Source: Streptomyces griseoloalbus (GTDB lineage Bacteria; Actinomycetota; Actinomycetes; Streptomycetales; Streptomycetaceae). From it: DNA of 64,000 nucleotides. Made by a program: the position numbers and the translations under genes. The stretch lies in assembly GCA_014650015.1 (NCBI GenBank), contig BMUD01000019.1, forward strand, positions 1-64,000, given 5' to 3'. Numbering within the stretch: the first letter of the stretch is position 1; every line of letters starts with the position of its first letter. Positions 37,420 through 45,486 of the stretch are shown here, one piece after another. The notes beneath the pieces are model-generated. The model saw only the letters and a program-made list of their open reading frames with translations, was not told where the DNA came from and ran no database searches.

Positions 37420-38700
37420 GTGGCGGTGCAGGAGGCGAGGCAGGGCGGCGCGGATGCGGGCCCGCACGAGGGCGGCTGTACCTGCGGGGACTGTCCGCAC
37501 GGGGTGCGTGAGGGGCATCGGCGCGCGGTCGCGGCGTTCCTGCTGAAGCGGGACGAGTTCGCGGCCGGGCACGGCGTGCCGGCCGCCGTGGCCCACTCGG
37601 CCTCCGCCTCCCGGCAGTGGGTCTCGGAGGAGTTGACGCAGGCCGCGGAGGCCGTCGCCGAACGGGGCAGGGCCGAGGGCGCGGCGTGGCTGGTGCGGCT
37701 GTGGCGGCGGACCGCGGTCGTCGTGTGGGCGGGGGTCGTTCTGCTGCTCCTCGGGCAGGCGCTCACGGCGATCGGCGCGGGCTGGACCGCCGCGCGTTCC
37801 ACCGGGTTGGTGGCCGCGCTGGTGGTGGCCGGCGCGCTGACCGCCGCGTCGTGGTTCCACCGGGCGCGCGGGGGTGCGCTGGCGCCGGTGATCGGGGAGG
37901 ACAACCGCCTCTCCACGTCCCGTGCGGTGGCCGCCGCGTGGGTGCTGTTCCTGGCGTTCGCGGTGCTCGTGCTGGTGGGGCAGCTGGCGGCCGCCTCCGG
38001 GCACCGGGAGCGTGACGCGCTGATCGCCGGGCTGGAGCTCGCCCGCGGCGCCGGTGTGGTGACGGTGCTGGCCGTGGTGTGCGGGATCGCTGTGCTGGTG
38101 CGTCGGGTGGTCGGCCTGCGGGTGCAGGGGCAGCGGCTGCAGAAGGTACGCGCGTCCCGGCCCAGGGCGGCGGACCTGCTGACCGACGACGCGGGGCGGG
38201 GGAACTTCGCAGACATCCAGTACGTCGTGATCAGCGGGGTCGCTCTGGTGTTCGCGGCGGTGCGGTTGGCCCGGCGGCCGGACCAGTTGCCGGATCTGCC
38301 GTGGGGACTCGCGGTGGTGGTGCTGGTGTCGGCGGCGACGTATCTCGCGGGGAAGTACGCGGAGGGCGGGCGTCCGGTGATCCTTTCGGTGGTGCGGGCG
38401 CGGGAGGCCGGTGATCTGGACGCGCCCATCCGGACCGGCGACGACATCGAGATCCGCGGGGCCGGGTTCGTGCCGGTGGGGGCGCAGGGGGCGGATCGGC
38501 TGTCGCGGATGGTGGTGCGCGTGGGGGCGGTGAACGTGCACGTGCCGCTGGTGCCGGTGAGGGGCGGGTTCGACAACCCGACGGATGCCCTGCTGACGGT
38601 GCCTGTTCCGGCGGAGGTCGAGCCGGGGCGGGTGGAGGTGCAGGTCGTCACCGCGGCGGGCGTGGAGACGAATCGGTACGCGATCGATGTGATGGAGTAA
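37420..38700 (+). CDS. multi-pass membrane protein with a C-terminal beta-domain
   Basis: A 426-residue protein from GTG 37420. The N-terminus has GGCTCGDCPHG, a possible zinc or redox knuckle. About six membrane helices follow between residues 95 and 305 (TAVVVWAGVVLLLLGQALTA, GLVAALVVAGALTAASWF, AVAAAWVLFLAFAVLVLVGQ, VVTVLAVVCGIAVLVRRVVG, YVVISGVALVFAAVRL, LPWGLAVVVLVSAATYLAGK). The last 100 residues (GDDIEIRGAGFVPVGAQGAD, VPVPAEVEPGRVEVQVV) resemble an IPT/TIG-like beta-sandwich. I do not recognise a named family. Confidence 0.78.
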   Translation: MAVQEARQGGADAGPHEGGCTCGDCPHGVREGHRRAVAAFLLKRDEFAAGHGVPAAVAHSASASRQWVSEELTQAAEAVAERGRAEGAAWLVRLWRRTAVVVWAGVVLLLLGQALTAIGAGWTAARSTGLVAALVVAGALTAASWFHRARGGALAPVIGEDNRLSTSRAVAAAWVLFLAFAVLVLVGQLAAASGHRERDALIAGLELARGAGVVTVLAVVCGIAVLVRRVVGLRVQGQRLQKVRASRPRAADLLTDDAGRGNFADIQYVVISGVALVFAAVRLARRPDQLPDLPWGLAVVVLVSAATYLAGKYAEGGRPVILSVVRAREAGDLDAPIRTGDDIEIRGAGFVPVGAQGADRLSRMVVRVGAVNVHVPLVPVRGGFDNPTDALLTVPVPAEVEPGRVEVQVVTAAGVETNRYAIDVME

Positions 38701-39153
38701 CGCGGCGCCTGTGGGTGGTGGGTGGGTCGGGGCCGGGTCGGGGGTGTCCGTCCTCGGACTGGCGCGGAAAGGGGCGTGGTCTGCACCTGGGCCTGCTGAC
38801 CCGCGGGGATGTGGGCCACGTGAGAAGCGGGGGGTGCGGGCGCGCCGGCCACTGCGGGCGGACACCCCCGCCCCGTTCACGCCGTACGCGGCAGCCTGCG
38901 CACCTGCGGGCATGCGTGCCGCCTGGGGCGATGCGGGTCCCCCCGCTCGAGCGAAGCCGAGAGTGGGGGAGGGTGGGCGCGGCGGCACCCCGTAAGCGCC
39001 GGGCTGCGCAACCACCCCCCGGCCGCTCCCCCGCGCGCGGGGATGCGAGCCCCCGAAGAAAAACCCCGCGGTCAGGGTTGAGCCGGGACCGATCGTCGTA
39101 CGTATGGACTGTTGAGGAGGGTTCGGTACGGCGGTGAGAGGCGGCAGGCAGCG
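38701..39153. other. intergenic repeat mosaic before doxX-like gene
   Basis: No gene is supported. The stretch contains the palindromic repeat listed at 38939. It is followed by a block (about 38970-39075) rich in runs such as CACCCCGTAAGCGCC and GAAGAAAAACCCCGCGGT, of a kind I recall between genes in many streptomycetes. It looks like several dispersed elements joined together. The doxX-like promoter should lie near 39080-39120. Confidence 0.5.
38939..38971. repeat. 33-bp palindromic dispersed repeat, copy 1
   Basis: Begins CCCCCCGCTCGAGCGAAGCC and ends GTGGGGGAG. The outer CCCCCGCT/AGTGGGGG arms pair and the centre holds the palindrome GCTCGAGC. A second copy in this window (47295) is identical except for one base and lies inside pcrA. 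Confidence 0.9.
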
Positions 39154-39684
39154 ATGACTCACGGTATGCGCGCGGACACGTACTCCCCCTACTCCGACGG
39201 CCACAGAGGCCGGCGGGACACCGCCGCCCGCTACGCCCTGGTCCCTCTGCGGATCTTCCTCGGGGTCACCTTCCTCTACGCAGGCCTCGACAAGCTCACG
39301 GACAGCGCGTTCATGAAGGACTCCGGGGCCGGGTCGATCGGGGACATGATGCGGGGCGTCCGCGACTCCTCCGCCCTTCCCGCGCTGGTCGACATGGCGT
39401 TGGAGAGCCCGGTGGGGTTCGGGTACGCCATCGCCTTCGGTGAGTTGGCCGTCGGGATCGGCACCCTGCTCGGCCTGCTCACCCGTCTGGCCGCCCTGGG
39501 CGGTGCGTTGATCTCCCTCAGCCTGTGGCTGACCGTGAGCTGGGCCGCCGATCCGTACTACTACGGCAATGACCTCCCGTACCTCATGGGGTGGATCCCA
39601 CTGGTGCTGGCCGGGGCTCCCCTGTTGTCCGTGGACGCCGCCCTCCGAGCGCGGCGGCGGCAGCGGACGGGGGAGTACCGGTAG
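39154..39684 (+). CDS. DoxX-family membrane protein
   Basis: A 176-residue protein from ATG 39154 (GGCAGGCAGCG upstream). Four membrane helices make the DoxX fold: LVPLRIFLGVTFLYAGLDKL (about 28-47), FGYAIAFGELAVGIGTLLGL, ALGGALISLSLWLTVSWAAD and LMGWIPLVLAGAPLLSVDAA. FLYAGLDKL is the typical first-helix signature. DoxX-like proteins act in membrane redox complexes; no partner thioredoxin or oxidase gene is adjacent. It is convergent with the next small membrane gene, only 6 bp apart. Confidence 0.88.
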   Translation: MTHGMRADTYSPYSDGHRGRRDTAARYALVPLRIFLGVTFLYAGLDKLTDSAFMKDSGAGSIGDMMRGVRDSSALPALVDMALESPVGFGYAIAFGELAVGIGTLLGLLTRLAALGGALISLSLWLTVSWAADPYYYGNDLPYLMGWIPLVLAGAPLLSVDAALRARRRQRTGEYR

Positions 39685-39690
39685 CTCGCG

Positions 39691-39924
39691 TCAGGCCGGT
39701 GCGTCCGCCGCTCCGGTCTCCCGGGGCCTCGTCCGGCGGCGGCGTATGAGGCGGGTCAGGAAACCCACCGCGCCGGCCAGGCAGAGGCCGCCCGTGACGA
39801 CGGGGATCACCACGAACCACGGCGTTTCCCAGGCGCCGCCCGCGTCGCCTGCGTAGATCACCGCGGTCAGGGTGAGGACGATGCCGGCGACCAGCCTGCC
39901 GGGCTGGAACTCATGACGTAGCAC
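39691..39924 (-). CDS. small two-helix membrane protein
   Basis: A 77-residue protein with helices GRLVAGIVLTLTAVIYAGDA and FVVIPVVTGGLCLAGAVGFL and a basic C-terminal tail (RLIRRRRTRPRE). Its start overlaps the end of the upstream PspC-domain gene by 14 bp, so the two are cotranscribed and coupled. It is probably an accessory subunit of that envelope-stress module. No family recognised. Confidence 0.78.
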   Translation of the reverse strand: MLRHEFQPGRLVAGIVLTLTAVIYAGDAGGAWETPWFVVIPVVTGGLCLAGAVGFLTRLIRRRRTRPRETGAADAPA

Positions 39925-41374
39925 GGCTCACCTCCGCCTGTCCCACGCCGACCTGGAGTTCGAGGTCGAGCGTGCCCGCCTCCTCGACGCCGGTGGGCGG
40001 TTCCAGGGTCACGTCCTTGTGCTTGCCCAGTGCCACGTCCACGTCCTTCTGCTCGTCGCCCGGCAACTGGATGTCGCCCACCCCCACGTCGATGCTCAGC
40101 TTCACGGTCACGTCCCTGGGCACGATCACGTGGATCCGGCCCACGCCGACATCGGCCCGCGCCGAAACGGTCCCGTCCCCGGGGACGCGTATCGCGGACA
40201 GGTCCAGGACGCCGTTGCCCGTGCCCAGCTCGTAGGCCGGGCGTACCTGAGCGACCGAGGCGGGCTCCCAGGTCGTGCGCGTCCAGTCGGTGCCGATGTC
40301 CTTGGGTACGGCGGCCGAGCCGGCGAGCAGGCCCGCCGTGAGGACCGCCAGGACGATCGATCCCGCCCCGGTGCGGCCGAGGAACGCGGAGACGGCCACG
40401 CCGACGCCGAAGACGGCCAGCGCGCAGGCGAGACCCGTCTGCAGACTGGTGCCCAGGGGCTGTGTCTCCCAGGTCAGGCCTGTGCCCAGACCGCCCGCGA
40501 GCAGGGCGAGCAGGAAGATCCAGCCGCCGATCCGGAGAGGGCCGCGCGGCTTCGGGGACCGGGGACGCGGTCCGTAGGTGTGGTCGCCGGTCCCGGGGTG
40601 GGCGCCGAGGCTGATGTTGACGGCGGCGGCGACGTCCGTGTCGCGGGAGTCCCGGGGACCCCACAGATAGCCCGTGCCGCCGATGTGCGTGCCGTCCTTG
40701 ACGATGGGATCGCGCCACCACGAGGGGAAGGCGGAGGGGACCGGCGGCGCCTGGGGCTCCGGCGGAGCGTCGGCGACGGCCTGGGCGGCGATGTGGTCGG
40801 GGCTGGGGGCGCCGCGCCGCCGTGACCAGTACCCGGCGCCGGCGAGCAGCAGGGACAGTATGACGGCGAAGCTCAGCACGCCGTCGTTGCTCAGCATGGT
40901 GAGGAAGACGCCGCAGCCGACCAGCGCGAACAGCACCGCCGTCAGGGTGTGGCCGTCGACCCGGCCGGTCAGCAGCCTGCGGATCTCGTTCTCCTCCTCG
41001 TCGTCGTACGGGACGAAGAGCCAGGCGAAGCCGTAGAAGATGAGGCCGATGCCGCCGGTGGCGGACAGGACCGCGAGCGTGATCCGGAAGATCACCGGGT
41101 CCATGTCGCACTGCCGGCCCAGCCCGGCGCACACCCCGCCCAGCATCTTGTGCCGGCGGTCGCGCCGGAAACGGTGGCCGGCGTCCGTCAGGCCCGACTC
41201 GCCGGCCGGCTCCGGCGGCGGGGCGGTCGCTCCCCCCTCCTTGTGCGCGCCTGCGCGCCCGTGCGCGCGCGCCGAGTCCGCGGCGGGCGCGGCATCCTGC
41301 GGCCCGCTGCCCTCGGAGGCGCGCGGGCCGGAGCCGGGTCCCGGACCCGTCGCGGCGTGCTGGTGATCGGTCAT
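39911..41374 (-). CDS. PspC-domain, LiaF-like membrane protein
   Basis: A 487-residue protein. After a disordered N-terminus of about 75 residues, RRDRRHKMLGGVCAGLGRQC and IFYGFAWLFVPYDDEEENEI form the PspC domain. Several membrane helices follow near 145-180 and 290-350. The last 120 residues (GVLDLSAIRVPGDGTVSARA, DVGVGRIHVIVPRDVTVKLS) are a beta-helix-like domain as in LiaF/YvqF. Such proteins restrain an envelope-stress sensor kinase. The divergent neighbour is exactly such a kinase, also with a PspC domain. Confidence 0.87.
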   Translation of the reverse strand: MTDHQHAATGPGPGSGPRASEGSGPQDAAPAADSARAHGRAGAHKEGGATAPPPEPAGESGLTDAGHRFRRDRRHKMLGGVCAGLGRQCDMDPVIFRITLAVLSATGGIGLIFYGFAWLFVPYDDEEENEIRRLLTGRVDGHTLTAVLFALVGCGVFLTMLSNDGVLSFAVILSLLLAGAGYWSRRRGAPSPDHIAAQAVADAPPEPQAPPVPSAFPSWWRDPIVKDGTHIGGTGYLWGPRDSRDTDVAAAVNISLGAHPGTGDHTYGPRPRSPKPRGPLRIGGWIFLLALLAGGLGTGLTWETQPLGTSLQTGLACALAVFGVGVAVSAFLGRTGAGSIVLAVLTAGLLAGSAAVPKDIGTDWTRTTWEPASVAQVRPAYELGTGNGVLDLSAIRVPGDGTVSARADVGVGRIHVIVPRDVTVKLSIDVGVGDIQLPGDEQKDVDVALGKHKDVTLEPPTGVEEAGTLDLELQVGVGQAEVSRATS

Positions 41375-41427
41375 GAGTCCATGGTGACGGGCGAGCCGCC
41401 GTGGCGGCAGTCGGCATGACCCTGGCC

Positions 41428-41445
41428 GGACCCTGATATCGGTCC
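41428..41445. promoter_or_regulatory. candidate operator between the divergent PspC genes
   Basis: GGACC-N8-GGTCC inverted repeat. The octamer ACCCTGAT occurs in it (41430-41437) and again near 41514-41521, in a 179-bp divergent promoter region. It could be the binding site of the adjacent response regulator. Confidence 0.35.
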
Positions 41446-41553
41446 CTGAGCGGGGCCGGGGGAGCGTTCGAGGGGCCCGGGCCGCGGAGATCAGGGGAGT
41501 CTCCGGGGCAGACCCTGATGCTCCGGCACCTCGGGCGTGTGACCATCGTGGGC

Positions 41554-42846
41554 ATGTCGGAAGCCGCAGCAGCGCCAGTCGCCGAGCCGCGGCCGCCGCG
41601 CAAGCTCTACCGCAGCAGTGACGGACGCTGGCTCGGTGGCGTGGCGCGGGGCCTCGCGGGGCATCTCGGGCTGCCCGTGATCTGGGTGCGTCTCGTCTTC
41701 GTCGGCCTGTTCATGGCCGACGGTCTCGGTGCGCTGCTGTATGCCGCGTTCTGGTTCTTCGTACCGCTGGGTGTCGGCGGCGTGGACGCGCAGAAGCCGC
41801 CCTCGCTGGTGACGACCGAGTCCGCGCCGGACGGCCGGCGCAGACTCGTCACCCGGAGACCGGACAAGGGCCAGATCGTCGCCCTGCTCCTCATGGTCGT
41901 GGTGGCCATGATCTTCGTCGGCAGTGTGAACCTGAGCAACGGGGCCAGGGCCTATCTCTGGCCGACCGTGCTGGTCGGTGCGGGTGTCGCCCTGGTCTGG
42001 CGGCAGGCGGACAACGCCCGCCGGGCCCGCTGGATGGAGGTCGGCCGTCGCCGCCGCACGGTCACGCTGCTGCGGGCCGTGGCCGGCGTGCTGCTGGTGA
42101 CGGCGGGCGCCTCGGGCATCTTCGTCCTGAGGGGCTCCGGCAGCCACCTCGGCTCGGTGCTCCAGGCCGCCCTCGCGGTCCTCGTCGGCATCACACTCCT
42201 CGCCGGCCCCTACCTCGTGCGCATGACACAGGACCTCTCCGAGGAGCGCCTGATGCGCATCCGGGCCCAGGAACGCGCGGAGGTCGCCGCCCACGTCCAC
42301 GACTCGGTGCTGCACACCCTCACCCTGATCCAGCGCAACGCGGACAACGCGGGCGAGGTGCGCCGCCTGGCCCGGGCCCAGGAGCGCGACCTGCGCGCCT
42401 GGCTCTACAAACCGGAGGGCAACGGAAAGGACGAGGACGACGAGCCCACCACCCTCGCCGAGGCCGTGAGGCGCAACGCCGCCGAGGTGGAGGACAAGCA
42501 CGGCGTCCCCATCGAGGTCGTCGTCGTGGGCGACTGCCCGCTCGACGAGAGAATCGGCGCGCAGATGCAGGCCGCGCGTGAAGCGATGGTCAACGCCGCC
42601 AAGTACGGTGGCGAGGGAGGCGCGGTTCAGGTCTACGCCGAAGTCGAGGGACAGACGGTCTTCGTGTCCGTCCGGGACCGCGGCCCCGGCTTCGATCTCG
42701 ACTCGATACCCGCCGACCGCATGGGCGTCAGAGAATCGATCATCGGCCGCATGGAGCGCAACGGCGGCACGGCGCGGCTGCGCGCGGTGCCCGACGGCGG
42801 CACGGAGGTCGAGCTGGAGATGGAGAGGGCGGAGAAGACGTCATGA
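41554..42846 (+). CDS. PspC-domain sensor histidine kinase
   Basis: A 430-residue kinase from ATG 41554 (MSEAAAAPVAEP). The N-terminal PspC domain (SDGRWLGGVARGLAGHLGLP) is followed by about four membrane helices to residue 225. A HisKA_3 dimerisation helix places the phospho-acceptor at His249 (VAAHVHDSVLHTLTLIQRNA). The HATPase domain has EAMVNAAKYGG (N-box) and VRDRGPGFDLDS (G-box). Its stop overlaps the response regulator start as ATGA. With the divergent LiaF-like gene this is a complete LiaFSR-like cell-envelope stress system. Confidence 0.92.
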   Translation: MSEAAAAPVAEPRPPRKLYRSSDGRWLGGVARGLAGHLGLPVIWVRLVFVGLFMADGLGALLYAAFWFFVPLGVGGVDAQKPPSLVTTESAPDGRRRLVTRRPDKGQIVALLLMVVVAMIFVGSVNLSNGARAYLWPTVLVGAGVALVWRQADNARRARWMEVGRRRRTVTLLRAVAGVLLVTAGASGIFVLRGSGSHLGSVLQAALAVLVGITLLAGPYLVRMTQDLSEERLMRIRAQERAEVAAHVHDSVLHTLTLIQRNADNAGEVRRLARAQERDLRAWLYKPEGNGKDEDDEPTTLAEAVRRNAAEVEDKHGVPIEVVVVGDCPLDERIGAQMQAAREAMVNAAKYGGEGGAVQVYAEVEGQTVFVSVRDRGPGFDLDSIPADRMGVRESIIGRMERNGGTARLRAVPDGGTEVELEMERAEKTS

Positions 42847-43586
42847 GCGAGCCGACCGAGGCGAACGGAACGACGGGACCGGCACAGGGGGCCGAGTCCG
42901 CGGCGCCGGCGGGCGGCGACGGCCGGCGTCATGCGCGCGTCGTCCTCGTCGACGATCACCGCATGTTCCGCACGGGCGTCCAGGCGGAGATCGGGCAGAC
43001 CGAGCAGACGGGTGTCGAGGTGGTCGGCGAGGCCGCCGACGTCGACCAGGCGGTCACAGTGATCACCGCGACCCGGCCCGAGGTGGTCCTGCTCGATGTG
43101 CACCTGCCCGGTGGCGGTGGCGTCGAAGTGCTGCGCCGCTGCGCCCCGTTGATGGGCGACACCGAGCGGCCGGTCCGTTTCCTGGCCCTGTCCGTGTCGG
43201 ACGCGGCGGAGGACGTGATCGGTGTGATCCGGGGCGGTGCCCGCGGATACGTGACCAAGACGATCACCGGGACCGACCTGGTCGACTCGATCTTCCGGGT
43301 CCAGGAGGGAGACGCGGTCTTCTCGCCGCGTCTGGCCGGCTTCGTCCTGGACGCCTTCGCCTCGACCGACGCCCCGCCGGCCGACGAGGACCTCGACCGC
43401 CTCACCCAGCGCGAGCGGGAGGTGCTGCGGCTGATCGCCCGGGGATACGCGTACAAGGAGATCGCCAAGCAGTTGTTCATCTCCGTGAAGACGGTCGAGT
43501 CCCATGTCTCGGCGGTGCTGCGCAAGCTCCAGCTGTCCAACCGCCACGAACTGACCCGCTGGGCGACGGCACGACGACTGGTGTGA
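42843..43586 (+). CDS. LuxR/NarL-family response regulator
   Basis: A 247-residue partner of the PspC kinase, starting in its stop codon. After a 30-residue tail the receiver domain shows DDHRMFRTG, Asp85 in VVLLDVHLPGGGG and Lys in GYVTKTI. The C-terminal HTH (LTQREREVLRLIARGYAYKE, ISVKTVESHVSAVLRKLQLS) binds DNA. It probably activates the PspC operon across the divergent promoter. Confidence 0.93.
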   Translation: MSEPTEANGTTGPAQGAESAAPAGGDGRRHARVVLVDDHRMFRTGVQAEIGQTEQTGVEVVGEAADVDQAVTVITATRPEVVLLDVHLPGGGGVEVLRRCAPLMGDTERPVRFLALSVSDAAEDVIGVIRGGARGYVTKTITGTDLVDSIFRVQEGDAVFSPRLAGFVLDAFASTDAPPADEDLDRLTQREREVLRLIARGYAYKEIAKQLFISVKTVESHVSAVLRKLQLSNRHELTRWATARRLV

Positions 43587-43607
43587 GCCGGGGCCCGCCG
43601 GGGCCGC

Positions 43608-44669
43608 TCAGCCCACGCGCGTGGCGCCCGCGAACGGCATCTCGTCGAGGGGGGCCAGGCGCACGGGGGCCGAGGGGTTGGGGGCGTGGATCATCCGGCC
43701 GTCGCCGACGTAGAGGCCGACGTGGCTGATGCCGGAGTAGAAGAAGACCAGGTCGCCCGGGAGCAGCTCGGAGCGGGGGATGCGGCGGCCGGCGGCGATC
43801 TGGGCGTAGGTCGTGCGGGGCAGGGAGACCCCGGCGGAGCGGTACGCGGCCTGGACGAGACCCGAGCAGTCGAAGGCGTCGGGCCCGGTCGCGCCCCAGA
43901 CGTAGGGGCTGCCGAGCTTCTGGTAGGCGTAGGAGACGGCCTGCGCGGCGCGTGCACCGGGGGCCAGGGAGGTGACGGAGCCGGGAGCCGTCAGGCCGTC
44001 CCGGAGGTCCGTCGACGGGCGTGAGGCGTGGTCGGTGCCGTCGGTGCGCCCCGCGCGTTGGTCGGGTGGCAGCCGGGACAGCAGCCGGCGGGCGGCCGTC
44101 AGCTTGCCGGTGATCGTGTCCCTGTGGCGTTTCAGATCGGCGCGACGGGACGTCAGGTTGTTCACCTCGATGCGCGCGGCGCCCCGCAGCTGCTCGATCT
44201 CCCGCAGCTGTGCGCGTACGCGCCCCACCGCCGCCCGCTGACGGCTGCCCGCCCGTTCGGCGAGGGCGGCGCCGTCCAGGTAGCCGTCCGGGTCCTCGGA
44301 CAGGACGAGTTGCAGGGCAGGGTCCAGGCCACCACCGCGGTACTGCGCCGCCGCGGCCGAACCCAGCGCGGCGCGGGCGGAGTCGAGCCGCTCCTGCCTG
44401 CGGGCCCGCTCGTCCTGCAGAGCGCCCAGCCGCCGCCGGGCCGACTCCGCCTTCTCCTTCGCGCCGTTGTACTTCTCGGTGGCTGCCTCCGCCTCCTGGT
44501 AGAGCTTGGCGACGTCGGCTCTGACCTGGTCCGGTGTCGGCTGTGGTGCGGCGTGTCCCGACCCGTCGAGGCCGGTCGCGGTGGCCGCGCCGGCGAGGGC
44601 GATGGTGGCGGCCGTGCGGGCCTTGGTGCCGCCCGCCCAGCGCTGTCGGTACCTGCGGTGCGCTGCCAC
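43608..44669 (-). CDS. secreted NlpC/P60 cell-wall hydrolase 1
   Basis: A 353-residue protein from GTG 44669, with ACGGGAGTCAGG upstream. A signal peptide lies at residues 1-43 (cut near GHA-AP). A coiled coil runs about 50-190 (VAKLYQEAEAATEKYNGAKE, RARRQERLDSARAALGSAAA). The NlpC/P60 domain covers the last 120 residues, with Cys268 in DAFDCSGLVQAAY, HVGLYVGDGRMIHAPN supplying the His, and PRTTYAQI. It cleaves stem peptides of peptidoglycan (D-Glu-DAP type). It shares its layout with the second copy 0.8 kb away but has no recognisable riboswitch. Confidence 0.9.
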   Translation of the reverse strand: MAAHRRYRQRWAGGTKARTAATIALAGAATATGLDGSGHAAPQPTPDQVRADVAKLYQEAEAATEKYNGAKEKAESARRRLGALQDERARRQERLDSARAALGSAAAAQYRGGGLDPALQLVLSEDPDGYLDGAALAERAGSRQRAAVGRVRAQLREIEQLRGAARIEVNNLTSRRADLKRHRDTITGKLTAARRLLSRLPPDQRAGRTDGTDHASRPSTDLRDGLTAPGSVTSLAPGARAAQAVSYAYQKLGSPYVWGATGPDAFDCSGLVQAAYRSAGVSLPRTTYAQIAAGRRIPRSELLPGDLVFFYSGISHVGLYVGDGRMIHAPNPSAPVRLAPLDEMPFAGATRVG

Positions 44670-45030
44670 CCTGACTCCCGTCCTTTCCGATGTCCGCCCG
44701 GGAGCGGATCGCCGTCCGGCGGTCCGGCGGCGGGGGTGCACAGGGGGAGCCGTCCGCCGCCGGACCTTCTCGGCGGTGGTGGCCGGTCGCCGCCCCCGGT
44801 CCGGGCGGCGTGGAGAGCCGGTCACCTGGTGGAGGACGCTAGGTCCGGCCGCGCGGCCCCGGTAACGGGTTGTGCGGAACTGGTGCGAGCGGACCGACGG
44901 GTGACCGCACGTGACCGTGATCCCGTTCCCGCTCCGTCGCCTTCGGGCAGGGCGATGACCGATGTGGTGAAGGAGGGAAGGATGAGGGCGCCGGAGTGCT
45001 ATGGGGTGCGCATGGCTAGGCTCCGGCCTC
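44670..45030. other. gap between NlpC/P60 gene 1 and the small membrane gene
   Basis: Divergent upstream region. It holds GC-rich inverted sequences (GTCCGGCGG/CCGCCGGAC near 44717-44763) and a repeated GTGACCG near 44901-44918. No c-di-AMP riboswitch motif (GGGGTGAATC) is present. TAGGCT eight nt before the ATG at 45031 suggests a leaderless transcript for that gene. Confidence 0.4.
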
Positions 45031-45384
45031 ATGGACGTACTCATCCACCTCTTCGTCGGTCTCCACATCATCGGCATCGCGTCGCTGCTCGGCGGCTTCC
45101 TCACCCAGATGAAGGCGATGGGCGAGGGCACCGCCCGCTTCAGCCCCGCGATGCTGCACGGCGCGCTGACGATGCTGGTCACCGGTGTGATCCTGGTCGG
45201 CCTCAACCAGGCCGACGACCAGCCCGTCGACAACCTCAAGATCGGCGTGAAGCTGGCCCTGCTGATCGTGATCCTCGGCCTGGTCTATGTGAAGCGGGAC
45301 GAGGAGAAGGCCGACAAGGGCATGTTCGGCCTGGTCGGCCTGCTGACCACGGCGAACATCTTCATCGCGGTGCTGTGGACCTGA
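45031..45384 (+). CDS. small four-helix membrane protein
   Basis: A 117-residue protein from ATG 45031 (MDVLIHLFVGLHIIGIASLL). There are four hydrophobic segments with short turns: 3-22, 40-58 (MLHGALTMLVTGVILVGLNQ), 67-85 (KIGVKLALLIVILGLVYVKR) and 97-115 (GMFGLVGLLTTANIFIAVLW). HxxH-like spacing (LIHLFVGLHIIG) could bind a metal or haem, but this is speculative. It lies between two NlpC/P60 genes and is convergent with the second. Family not recognised. Confidence 0.8.
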   Translation: MDVLIHLFVGLHIIGIASLLGGFLTQMKAMGEGTARFSPAMLHGALTMLVTGVILVGLNQADDQPVDNLKIGVKLALLIVILGLVYVKRDEEKADKGMFGLVGLLTTANIFIAVLWT

Positions 45385-45486
45385 CCCGTCCCGGTCCCCG
45401 TTCCCGACCCCGTCCCGGTCCCGTCCCCGACCTCGGTCCTGACCCCGTGCCTGTCCCTCTGCCCCTCGTCCCGAAGGCCGGGCGGC

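Noticed and set aside
38970-39110. Open frames on the minus strand reading into the repeat mosaic before the doxX-like gene
   Set aside because: They consist of dispersed-repeat DNA with no start signal and no plausible protein pattern.
44670-45000. Possible second c-di-AMP riboswitch before NlpC/P60 gene 1
   Set aside because: None of the conserved blocks (GGGGTGAATC, CCGAAC, GCTAACC) is present.
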